This document shows, in pieces, positions 56,776 to 64,000 of a stretch of DNA of 64,000 bases. The position numbers and the translations under genes were made by a program. The first letter of the stretch is position 1. Each line of letters begins with the position of its first letter. This DNA is from an uncultured Marinobacter sp. GTDB taxonomy: Bacteria > Pseudomonadota > Gammaproteobacteria > Pseudomonadales > Oleiphilaceae. Below the pieces are notes generated by a model. The model did no database searches, was not told where the DNA came from, and saw nothing but the letters and a program-made list of their open reading frames with translations. The stretch covers positions 186,001 through 250,000 of the forward strand of contig NZ_CAMPJO010000002.1 in assembly GCF_946886895.1 (NCBI RefSeq), read 5' to 3'.

Positions 56776-58755
56776 TCAGTCGGTATCGTTCTTTTTATGG
56801 CTGGCCGCCGGCAACAGAATCCGGAAGGTTGTGCCTTCCTGTGCCGTTCGGCAAGCGATGATGCCCTCCATGTCATCCACAAGCTGTTTCACAATACTCA
56901 GGCCCAAACCGCTGTGGCCGTCTCCTTTTGTGCTGTTAACCGGCGCGAACAGGGTCTCCCGGACAGAGTCGGGGATACCACCGCCGGTATCCGTAATTTC
57001 CAGTTCCACCCAGCTGCGCCGATTCTGCCAGACCGGTGCGGACGTTCGTATTTCAACTTTGCCGCCATCGTCGCCGAGGCTTTCGGCGGCATTTCGCACC
57101 AGGTTGATGATCACCTGCCGTATGGCGGACAGGCCGGCAACAACGGATGCAGGCTGCTTGCACAGTACCACGTTCAGCTGTTGGTTTCCGTCACCGAACA
57201 GGCTGTCCCGGAGAATCCGGGCCAGGCTTTCAAGCTCATGGTTCAGATCAACCCCGTCGCTGGTGTCTGGCTCGGAATCGGCATGGCTCATCTGCAACAG
57301 CAGGTTACCTGCGCGATCGAGTTCTTCACGGATGATATCAAGCTCTTTCTGCACGTCGGTATCGTCGAGCCGGTTTCTGAGCTGATAGATGTATTGCCGG
57401 ATAATGGTCAGCGGATTGCTGACTTCGTGGATCTGTTTTCTGAGCCTGTCCCGGGCAAATTCCTGGTCAAGTGCCGGCTGCGGGTCCGATTGCCCCGAGT
57501 CCGGCCGCTCCTGCAACACGGACGCCAGTTGGCGGGTGAACAGGCCGGCCAGCTCGCGGCTGGCTTCCTGGTTGCTGTTGTCGGTGCCGAGGGTAAAAAC
57601 CCCGGGGCACCGGTTGCCGGTCACCACCGGAATAGCAAGCAAAGACGGGGTATGCAACAGGGACAGCAACTGCCGGTCAAGCACCGTGGGTGCGCGATCC
57701 CCCAGAGCGATGGGCATTTTCGAGGCGAAGGCTTCGGTCAACAGGCTGCCACCCGGTTGTGCCGTTACGGTAAGCTCCGGAACATCGCCGATGGTACCGG
57801 ATAGCAGCACCAGGGAGTCGTCGTGGTGCCCGAAACACAGGGCGGGAAGGCCGGTGATCAGGGTCAGGCTGTTGACCGTCTCTGCCAGAATATCGTCTGC
57901 ACTGCCGGAAAGGGTTGCGAAGCCAATGGCCTGGCTGGCGATGGCCTGGCGGAGAACGGTTTGCCGGAGTTGCCGGGAAGCACTGTCGCCGTCGTAGTCG
58001 TCTGACAGGGTAATGCCCAGTGAGGTGGCCATGGTCGACACTTCGTGGCCGATACGCCGGTTGATCTCCCGTGTCAGCTCCTCGCTTAAACCAAAGATGG
58101 TGCCAGCGGCCGCAATACCGGCGGCATCAGACAGCGCGAGACGGGTAGCCAGGCTGATCAGCTTCACCAGGTGGCCGGCATCCCGCAACTCCGAGGGCAG
58201 GGCCTGCTGGTAGCGCATGGCGTCTGCGGCCAGGGGGCCGAGCCCCCAGGAGGTCACCAGTTCCGCGGCAATCTCGGACTGGTGGTTGAAATAGTGTTGC
58301 TTCGCCTCTGCGGTCGGCGTTTTAATGGCTATCAATTCACCAATATTGTGTACCATCCCGAGCATGAAGGCTTCATCGGGGTCCGGGTAGCGTGTCAGCG
58401 TGGCGAGTGCGCGGGCGGTCAGCGCGGTGGTCAGCGAGTGGCGCCAGAAGTCGCGGAGTTGCTGCCATTCGTCACCGCCCAGTTCGAACAGTAACTGCCG
58501 CAGGGCGGCGGTCATGATCAGGGTGTGGAAGCGGCGTGTTCCCAGGCGCAGTAACGCCTGGTCCACGGAGCGAATGCGGGTGACCGGGCCATAGAGGACA
58601 GAGTTCGCGAGGGTGAGTATGCGGGCGACCAGGGCGGTGTCGGCCGATACAATCTCGCTGATGGTGCGATAGCTCTCATCCTGATGGCAAGCGTCGAGCG
58701 CCCGCAGGGTCACTTCCGGGAGACTCGGTAACTGTAAATCAGGAGCTATGTGCAT
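56776..58755 (-). CDS. HDOD-GAF-histidine kinase fusion
   Basis: The 659-residue protein has an N-terminal HDOD domain (LPSLPEVTLRALDACHQDESYRTISEIVSADTALVARILTLANSVLYG, then ALLRLGTRRFHTLIMTAALRQLL). A GAF-like middle region follows (ITGLPALCFGHHDDSLVLLSG through LLAIPVVTGNRCPGVFTLG). The C-terminal kinase has an H-box with His443 (KQIHEVSNPLTIIRQYIYQLRNRL), an N-box (IRQVIINLVRNAAESLGDDGG) and a G-box (DTGGGIPDSVRETLFAPVNSTKGDGHSGLGLSIVKQLV). No membrane segment is seen, so it is a cytoplasmic kinase. It precedes the REC-PAS-GGDEF-EAL gene and is divergent from the ParA/FlhG-like gene. Confidence 0.92.
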   Translation of the reverse strand: MHIAPDLQLPSLPEVTLRALDACHQDESYRTISEIVSADTALVARILTLANSVLYGPVTRIRSVDQALLRLGTRRFHTLIMTAALRQLLFELGGDEWQQLRDFWRHSLTTALTARALATLTRYPDPDEAFMLGMVHNIGELIAIKTPTAEAKQHYFNHQSEIAAELVTSWGLGPLAADAMRYQQALPSELRDAGHLVKLISLATRLALSDAAGIAAAGTIFGLSEELTREINRRIGHEVSTMATSLGITLSDDYDGDSASRQLRQTVLRQAIASQAIGFATLSGSADDILAETVNSLTLITGLPALCFGHHDDSLVLLSGTIGDVPELTVTAQPGGSLLTEAFASKMPIALGDRAPTVLDRQLLSLLHTPSLLAIPVVTGNRCPGVFTLGTDNSNQEASRELAGLFTRQLASVLQERPDSGQSDPQPALDQEFARDRLRKQIHEVSNPLTIIRQYIYQLRNRLDDTDVQKELDIIREELDRAGNLLLQMSHADSEPDTSDGVDLNHELESLARILRDSLFGDGNQQLNVVLCKQPASVVAGLSAIRQVIINLVRNAAESLGDDGGKVEIRTSAPVWQNRRSWVELEITDTGGGIPDSVRETLFAPVNSTKGDGHSGLGLSIVKQLVDDMEGIIACRTAQEGTTFRILLPAASHKKNDTD

Positions 58756-58963
58756 GGGCTTACCTGCCGTGCGCCTCTGTAGAACCTGTGTCTGAGAGGC
58801 GGTTCATACGCCTTGTTGAGATTGAGCTTAGACAATAATCCGTCGTTATTAAATACTTATTGCTCTTTTTTTAAGCAAACTATTATCGCAAGTGTGATAT
58901 GTGTAGAATTTTTACAGGTTAGACTCGGGTTTATCGGAAATTCAGGGATATACAGCACCGGCC
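58756..58963. promoter_or_regulatory. AT-rich divergent region, HDOD-kinase / MinD-like gene
   Basis: This 208-base gap is markedly AT-rich at 58845-58920, unlike its surroundings. TAGAAT (58904-58909) is a possible plus-strand -10 for the MinD-like gene, without a clear -35. The same stretch probably carries the minus-strand promoter for the kinase operon. Confidence 0.4.
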
Positions 58964-60271
58964 ATGACCGCTCAACCATCAGATAAACGCCGCCCGGCGC
59001 CGCCCAGAACGATTGCCATTACCGGAGGTAAGGGCGGCGTCGGGAAAACCTCGGTTGCCCTGAACCTTGCCCTGACACTGGCACGTCAGGACAAGAAGGT
59101 ACTGTTGCTGGATGGCGATACCGACCTGGCCAATGTCAGCATCATGGTCGGGCTTTACCCCAGCCGGACCCTGGCAAATGTGATCGCCGGCGAGTGCCGC
59201 CTCGAGGACACGTTGCTGGAGGCGGACTACGGGCTCCACATCGTGCCAGGTGCTTCCGGGGTCCAGGAGTGCATTGACCTGGGGCCGGACGGAAGCCTGA
59301 AGATCCTGCGGGCGCTTTCCCTGCTCGAAAGCCGGTACGACTATGTCATCACCGACACGGCGTCCGGCCTGCAGGCCACTGGCCTGCACATGATTGCGGC
59401 GACCGAACTGGCCTGTGTCGTGGTGACTCCGGATCCAGCCTCGCTGACGGATGCCTTCTCGCTGATCAAGGTACTCAAACGTCGCGGTTATCAGAGAACG
59501 CCGAGCATTCTGGTCAACATGGCCCAGGGTGCCAGCCAGGCCCGGTCGGTCTTTCAGCGTCTGGATGCCGCCGCCCAGCGCCATCTGGGGCACCGCCTGC
59601 ATTACATGGGGGGGATCTGGCGTGATGAGACCCTGCGGCAATCGGTGCTGAACCAGAAACCGGTTGCCCTGCTGCCGGTGTCTGACCCGTCCTGCCGTCA
59701 GTTTCATACCCTGGCAGACATGGTGGATGTCCGGTTGTCACAGCTACCGCCCCGGAAAGCCGGCATTGCTGCCTATTGGCACCGGCTTGCCCGGCGTCAG
59801 CCGGAGCCGACAAAGCCCGGGCCGGCAGTCGAGTCGGCGGCCACGCCACGGGATCGCTGCCTGCAGGCTGTCAGCGAACTCGAATCGGCCCTGGCACAGT
59901 CCACCGACAACGCCCTGCTGCGTTATGAAGCGTTCACGCGGCTGTTTGCACTGCTGGGGAGCACGCTGGACAGTGACGCCATTGAAATTATCCAGACCGG
60001 GCTTGGGTCCATGCCCTGGGAAACGCTGGATCGCGACCGGAAAGCGCACCTGGCGACTCACCTCCGGCATCTGGCGGATCAGATGGCTCCGCCTGCCGGT
60101 CAACCCGCTGATAAACAGGCGTCCGGTCCGGTGCTGATGGAGCCATTTTATGACCGGATCAGTTTTGGTGAGCAGGACCGGCTGGTGCGTGTGCTCCGGG
60201 AGCAGCCATCCGACATTTCACTGGACCGGTTGTTGCGAAGCCTCGCCGGTAACGACTCGGACCGATCCTGA
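58964..60271 (+). CDS. MinD/ParA-family ATPase, FlhG-like, with C-terminal extension
   Basis: The 435-residue protein has a deviant Walker A (ITGGKGGVGKTSVALNLALTLA), switch/Walker B segments (VLLLDGDTDLANVSIMVGLYPSRTL, YVITDTASGLQATGLHMIAATELACVVVTPDPASLTDAFSLIKVL), and the MinD/FlhG body to about residue 265. A further 170 residues are helical and unlike standard MinD. FlhG/FleN proteins count and place flagella, but no flagellar genes are near. The neighbourhood is c-di-GMP/HDOD signalling and lipid reduction. The last part, DRISFGEQDRLVRVLREQPSDISLDRLLRSL, looks like a small helical domain. Its role is uncertain. Confidence 0.88.
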   Translation: MTAQPSDKRRPAPPRTIAITGGKGGVGKTSVALNLALTLARQDKKVLLLDGDTDLANVSIMVGLYPSRTLANVIAGECRLEDTLLEADYGLHIVPGASGVQECIDLGPDGSLKILRALSLLESRYDYVITDTASGLQATGLHMIAATELACVVVTPDPASLTDAFSLIKVLKRRGYQRTPSILVNMAQGASQARSVFQRLDAAAQRHLGHRLHYMGGIWRDETLRQSVLNQKPVALLPVSDPSCRQFHTLADMVDVRLSQLPPRKAGIAAYWHRLARRQPEPTKPGPAVESAATPRDRCLQAVSELESALAQSTDNALLRYEAFTRLFALLGSTLDSDAIEIIQTGLGSMPWETLDRDRKAHLATHLRHLADQMAPPAGQPADKQASGPVLMEPFYDRISFGEQDRLVRVLREQPSDISLDRLLRSLAGNDSDRS

Positions 60272-60453
60272 CCCATCGAATCAACATGCCTGGATTTGTG
60301 TCATTTTATTAACGGTTTTTGTAGCGTAATTTTGCTGTATGTCACCCCTCCGTCATTTAGACTGTGCAAAGATTGATCGCAGATCCGATCGTGGCCCGCT
60401 ATGTGCTTCAGACCCTGTTCAGAGATCGTATGAATCCGGTCTCGGCAGAGGCG

Positions 60454-60483
60454 TTTAGGTTAGTCGGACGGTCGTTAGCCGAC
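60454..60483 (+). promoter_or_regulatory. Repeated TTAG elements upstream of the acyl-CoA reductase
   Basis: TTTAGGTTAGTCGGAC (60454-60469) and GTTAGCCGAC (60474-60483) repeat a TTAG(T/C)C core; GTCGG (60463-60467) and CCGAC (60479-60483) form a dyad. The acs gap contains the related ATTAGGACGTTAGTCTAAT. The shared core could be a common operator. The 241-base gap otherwise has only AT-rich stretches. Confidence 0.35.
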
Positions 60484-60512
60484 AGAGTGAATGAATGAGA
60501 AGGAGTTCTCCC

Positions 60513-62051
60513 ATGGCAACACAGCAGATGAATCCCCCAGCGGCATCGTCAAAGGTGCTCGAAAAACTCCGGGGCAAACACGTACTGATAACCGGAACGA
60601 CGGGGTTTCTGGGAAAGGTGATCCTTGAAAAGCTGATCCGTGCGGTTCCGGACATTGGCGGCATTCACCTGCTGATCCGCGGCAACAAACGGCACCCGGA
60701 TGCGCACAGCCGGTTTCTGAACGAAATTGCCACATCCTCTGTTTTTGATCGCCTCCGACAGGAAGACAATGAGGCTCTGGAAACTTTCCTGGACGAGCGC
60801 CTTTACTGTGTGACTGGCGAAGTGACCGAGCCGCTCTTTGGTTTGTCGGCGGAGAGCTTCCGGAAACTGGCCGGCAATCTGGATGCGGTGATCAATTCCG
60901 CGGCCAGCGTGAACTTCCGGGAGGAACTGGACAAGGCCCTCGCCATCAATACCCGCTGCCTGGATAACGTCGCCGAACTGGCCCGGCAAAACCGTTCGCT
61001 GGCGGTGCTGCAGGTCTCCACATGCTACGTGAACGGCGTGAATTCCGGCCAGATTACCGAGTCCGTGATCAAGCCAGCTGGCGAGTCGATTCCCCGCAAC
61101 ACGGACGGCTATTATGAAATTGACGAGTTGGTGCGCCTGTTGGAAGACAAGATTGCCGATGTGCGCGCCCGCTATTCCGGCAAGTTGCTGGAGAAAAAAC
61201 TGGTGGACCTGGGGATCCGGGAGGCCAACCGATACGGCTGGAGCGATACCTACACGTTCACCAAATGGCTGGGTGAGCAATTGCTGATGAAGTCTTTGTC
61301 GGGGCAGGCGCTGACGATTGTCCGGCCGTCCATTATTGAAAGCGCTCTGGAAGAGCCGGCGGCCGGCTGGATTGAAGGGGTCAAGGTGGCGGATGCCATC
61401 ATCCTGGCTTACGCCCGGGAGAAGGTAACGCTGTTTCCGGGCAAGCGTTCCGGCATTATCGATGTGATCCCGGTGGACCTGGTTGCCAATGCGGTGGTGC
61501 TGGCTGCTGCGGAGGCCCTTGCCGAGCCGGCCCGGCAGCGTATTTACCAGTGTTGCAGTGGCAGCTCGAACCCGGTTTCTCTGGGTGAATTTATTGACCA
61601 CCTGATGGCTGAGTCGAAGGCGAACTATGCCGAGTACAACGAGTTGTTCTACCGGAAACCCACCAAGCCGTTCATAGCCGTCAACAGGCGGCTGTTTGAC
61701 GCCGTCGTCGGTGGTGTGCGGATTCCTCTGAGCCTCACCGGACGAGTGCTGAGGATGCTCGGGCAGGATCGTGAACTCAAGGTGTTGCGCAATCTCGACA
61801 CTACGCGGTCGCTGGCGACCATTTTTGGCTTCTACACGGCACCGGATTACACCTTCCGCAACGATGAGTTGCTGGCACTGGCCTCCCGCATGGGTGAGCT
61901 GGACCAGATCCTGTTCCCGGTCGACGCCCGGCAGATCGACTGGGCCGTGTATCTGCGCAAAATTCATCTGGCCGGCCTGAATCGCTATGCCCTCAAGGAG
62001 CGTAAGGTCTACAGTCTCCGGTCCGCAAAATCCCGTAAAAAGGCAGCCTGA
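60513..62051 (+). CDS. Alcohol-forming fatty acyl-CoA reductase
   Basis: This enzyme reduces fatty acyl-CoA (or acyl-ACP) to fatty alcohol with NADPH, feeding wax-ester synthesis. From ATG 60513, seven bases after AGGAG, the protein is 512 residues, the length of the characterised short Marinobacter reductase. The Rossmann motif is HVLITGTTGFLGKVILEKL (residues about 23-41), with AASVNF and the catalytic YTFTK (near residue 247). The C-terminal sterile/FAR_C region runs from about residue 370 (NELFYRKPTKPFIAVNRR) to the KSRKKAA end. Longer relatives with an extra reductase domain exist, but this is the single-unit type. It precedes acs. Confidence 0.92.
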   Translation: MATQQMNPPAASSKVLEKLRGKHVLITGTTGFLGKVILEKLIRAVPDIGGIHLLIRGNKRHPDAHSRFLNEIATSSVFDRLRQEDNEALETFLDERLYCVTGEVTEPLFGLSAESFRKLAGNLDAVINSAASVNFREELDKALAINTRCLDNVAELARQNRSLAVLQVSTCYVNGVNSGQITESVIKPAGESIPRNTDGYYEIDELVRLLEDKIADVRARYSGKLLEKKLVDLGIREANRYGWSDTYTFTKWLGEQLLMKSLSGQALTIVRPSIIESALEEPAAGWIEGVKVADAIILAYAREKVTLFPGKRSGIIDVIPVDLVANAVVLAAAEALAEPARQRIYQCCSGSSNPVSLGEFIDHLMAESKANYAEYNELFYRKPTKPFIAVNRRLFDAVVGGVRIPLSLTGRVLRMLGQDRELKVLRNLDTTRSLATIFGFYTAPDYTFRNDELLALASRMGELDQILFPVDARQIDWAVYLRKIHLAGLNRYALKERKVYSLRSAKSRKKAA

Positions 62052-62086
62052 TGCAACGGGGCGCGGCCGGGCCTGGCCGGGCCCCG

Positions 62087-62107
62087 CTCCGGGTGCTGCT
62101 CCCGGAG
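62087..62107 (+). terminator. GC-rich hairpin after acyl-CoA reductase (possible terminator)
   Basis: A perfect 7-bp stem, CTCCGGG / CCCGGAG, with a 7-base loop lies 36 bases after the stop. It lacks a T tract, so intrinsic termination is doubtful. It shares CTCCGGGTGCT and CGGAGT with the hairpin at 41406-41445. Confidence 0.35.
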
Positions 62108-62234
62108 TCGCCGGACGCTCCGGGTTTGCCATTGGCCCCGTTCGGACTATCCTTTAGAAGGCTTCTCGTTCGGGTTGGCCGGGCGTTATCGTCTCGCCGG
62201 TTAACCGTTGGTTTGGGCTAAAAGTTCAGTCGCA

Positions 62235-62253
62235 TTAGGACGTTAGTCTAATT
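62235..62253. promoter_or_regulatory. Operator-like inverted repeat upstream of acs
   Basis: ATTAG (62235-62239) and CTAAT (62249-62253) are perfect inverted repeats; extended to 8 bases per arm they match at six positions (ATTAGGAC / AGTCTAAT). It lies 120 bases before acs, suitable for an activator. acs in pseudomonads is controlled by a LuxR-type response regulator, but the match to that site is not verified. Confidence 0.45.
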
Positions 62254-62373
62254 CATTGTGTGGTGGCACACATGGTGAACTACAGGCATCCGTCTTAGGG
62301 GCCGCACGGGCCCGATCGCTCTGTATTCCAAAAACCGACAATGACAACAGACTCTGACTATAGGGGGAGCACC

Positions 62374-64000
62374 ATGACCGATAAACAGGTTTATCCGGTA
62401 AGCCCGGATGTGGCCAAACAGGCCCTGTTAAACCGGGAACAATACGATGACATGTATCGCCAGTCCGTTGAGGACCCGGATGCCTTCTGGGGAGAGCATG
62501 GCAAGCGCCTCGACTGGATCAAGCCGTACACCAAGGTAAAAAACACAACCTACGACTACGATAACCTCTCCATAAAGTGGTTCGAGGATGGCCAGCTGAA
62601 TGCGTCGGCCAACTGCCTGGATCGTCACCTGGAAAAGCGTGGCGACCAGACCGCCATCATTTTCGAGGGCGACGACCCCGCCGACTCCCGCCATGTGACC
62701 TACCGGGAGCTGCACGAACAGACCAGCAAGTTCGCCAATGTCCTGAAAGGCCTCGGTGTCGGCAAGGGCGATGTGGTGACCATCTACATGCCCATGATTG
62801 TCGAAACCGCAGTGGCCATGCTGGCCTGTGCCCGTATCGGTGCCATTCACTCCGTTGTGTTTGGCGGCTTTTCTCCCGAAGCCCTGGGCGCCCGTATTGT
62901 GAACGGCCAGTCCCGGTTTGTGGTGACGGCCGATGAGGGTGTTCGCGGCGGCCGCAAGATTCCGTTGAAGAAAAACGTGGACGCGGCCCTGAAGAAGGAA
63001 GACGCGGCCAACGTCAGGAAGGTTGTGGTCGTCACCCGCACGGGCAATAAAGACGTGCCCTGGAACGACAGCCGCGATGAACGCTACGAAGACCTGATGG
63101 CGTCGGCGTCTGCCGATTGCCCGCCGGAGCCCATGAACGCGGAAGACCCGCTATTCATGCTGTATACCTCCGGCTCCACCGGCGCCCCGAAAGGCGTTCT
63201 CCATACCACCGGTGGCTACATGGTGTTTACCTCCATGACCCATCAGTATGTGTTCGACTACCACGACGGCGATATCTACTGGTGTACGGCGGACTTTGGC
63301 TGGGTGACCGGCCACAGCTATATCCTGTATGGTCCGCTGGCCAACGGTGCCGTGACTGTTCTGTTCGAGGGTGTGCCCAATTACCCCGACACATCACGCA
63401 TGGGGCAGGTTGTTGACAAGCACAAGGTCAATATTCTGTACACTGCGCCAACCGCGATTCGTGCCCTGATGGCCGAAGGCGAGTCCTGCATGAACGGTAC
63501 CACCCGCTCCAGCCTGAAACTGCTGGGTTCCGTGGGCGAGCCCATTAACCCGGAAGCGTGGGAGTGGTACCACCGGGTGATTGGCAACCGCAAGTGCCCG
63601 ATTGTGGATACCTGGTGGCAGACCGAGACCGGTGGCATCCTGATTTCCCCGCTGCCTGGTGCGATTGACCTGAAGCCGGGCTCGGCAACCGTGCCGTTCT
63701 TCGGTGTGAAGCCCGCTCTGGCGGATAACGACGGCAATATCCTGGATGGCAAGGCGGAAGGTAACCTGGTGATCCTCGACAGCTGGCCGGGCCAGATGCG
63801 GACCATCTACGGTGACCACGAGCGCTTCAAACAGACCTACTTCAGCACGTACAAGGGGATGTACTTCACCGGTGACGGGGCCCGTCGTGACGACGATGGC
63901 TACTACTGGATAACCGGTCGCGTGGACGACGTACTGAACGTGTCCGGTCACCGCCTGGGCACGGCCGAGGTCGAGAGCGCCCTGGTGGCCCATGACAAAG
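62374..64000 (+). CDS. acs: Acetyl-CoA synthetase (partial, 3' end cut by window)
   Basis: Acs activates acetate to acetyl-CoA through acetyl-AMP. From ATG 62374, 542 codons are present, so about 100 residues are missing at the C-terminus. The N-terminal region [43 protein letters not shown], the AMP-binding P-loop [52 protein letters not shown] and [37 protein letters not shown] are all diagnostic of Acs. The acetylation-site lysine lies beyond the edge. It follows the acyl-CoA reductase and can supply acetyl-CoA for lipid synthesis. Confidence 0.97.
   Translation, partial: MTDKQVYPVSPDVAKQALLNREQYDDMYRQSVEDPDAFWGEHGKRLDWIKPYTKVKNTTYDYDNLSIKWFEDGQLNASANCLDRHLEKRGDQTAIIFEGDDPADSRHVTYRELHEQTSKFANVLKGLGVGKGDVVTIYMPMIVETAVAMLACARIGAIHSVVFGGFSPEALGARIVNGQSRFVVTADEGVRGGRKIPLKKNVDAALKKEDAANVRKVVVVTRTGNKDVPWNDSRDERYEDLMASASADCPPEPMNAEDPLFMLYTSGSTGAPKGVLHTTGGYMVFTSMTHQYVFDYHDGDIYWCTADFGWVTGHSYILYGPLANGAVTVLFEGVPNYPDTSRMGQVVDKHKVNILYTAPTAIRALMAEGESCMNGTTRSSLKLLGSVGEPINPEAWEWYHRVIGNRKCPIVDTWWQTETGGILISPLPGAIDLKPGSATVPFFGVKPALADNDGNILDGKAEGNLVILDSWPGQMRTIYGDHERFKQTYFSTYKGMYFTGDGARRDDDGYYWITGRVDDVLNVSGHRLGTAEVESALVAHDK

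Larger units (their letters stand above)
62052..62373. other. 322-base gap between acyl-CoA reductase and acs
   Basis: The left part holds a GC-rich palindromic run (62061-62085) and a perfect hairpin, CTCCGGG (62087-62093) / CCCGGAG (62101-62107), with no T tract. The middle holds the operator-like dyad at 62235-62253. TGTGGTGGCACACA (about 62259-62272) is a small dyad next to it. AGGGGGAG at 62362-62369 is the ribosome-binding site of acs. No coding potential was seen. Confidence 0.6.

Noticed and set aside
60549..62132. Minus-strand open frame of about 527 codons
   Set aside because: Fully antisense to the acyl-CoA reductase, which has clear catalytic motifs; the antisense product shows none.
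62265..62279. Sigma-54-like promoter (TGGCAC) upstream of acs
   Set aside because: Ten bases after the GG the sequence is GA instead of the required GC, so the -12 element fails.

Overview
The window is a GC-rich (roughly 58-60%), gene-dense gammaproteobacterial chromosome segment, most likely from Marinobacter or a close relative. The gene order ypjD/ffh, rpsP-rimM-trmD-rplS, xerD-dsbC-hom-thrC-recJ-prfB-lysS, nadB/algU-mucA-mucB-rseC-mucD-lepA-lepB-rnc-era-recO-pdxJ and gacS/cysM-rlmD-relA-mazG follows the Pseudomonas-type chromosome. The 512-residue fatty acyl-CoA reductase at 60.5-62.1 kb is a hallmark of wax-ester-making Marinobacter. No tRNA, rRNA, CRISPR array, insertion sequence or prophage was recognised. 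The genus is inferred from gene content, not from a database search.

Layout. 0-14.3 kb: a truncated CcsA/YpjD-like membrane protein, then SRP (ffh), ribosomal protein/RNA maturation genes, XerD, DsbC, threonine biosynthesis, RecJ, RF2 with its programmed frameshift, LysRS and uracil-DNA glycosylase. 14.3-19 kb: a 30-bp-arm inverted repeat, an HDOD gene behind an unusual promoter, and a minus-strand nadB-sdhE-ygfX-ygfZ run. 19-32.3 kb: the AlgU/RpoE envelope-stress operon with its protease MucD, a CHASE-PAS-GGDEF-EAL protein, and lepA-lepB-DUF4845-rnc-era-recO-pdxJ. 32.3-41 kb: GacS-type hybrid kinase, cysM, rlmD, relA, mazG. 41-54.3 kb: two small paralogous unknown proteins, ppc, a YbaK-HDOD fusion, adk, tsaB, rsmJ, plsB, nudC, murI, and a DUF2156/methyltransferase pair. 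54.5-64 kb: a signalling island (REC-PAS-GGDEF-EAL regulator, HDOD-GAF-histidine kinase, MinD/FlhG-like ATPase), then the fatty acyl-CoA reductase and acetyl-CoA synthetase (acs, cut by the window end).

How it fits together. Most genes are core housekeeping. The accessory interest is in regulation: three HDOD proteins in different architectures, two GGDEF-EAL proteins, a Gac-type kinase, RelA and AlgU lie within 64 kb. The right end combines c-di-GMP/HDOD two-component signalling with carbon-storage enzymes (acyl-CoA reduction to alcohol, acetate activation). The best candidates for something undescribed are the HDOD-kinase/c-di-GMP/ATPase module, the small convergent paralog pair at 41.0-41.7 kb, and the methyltransferase-DUF2156 pair.
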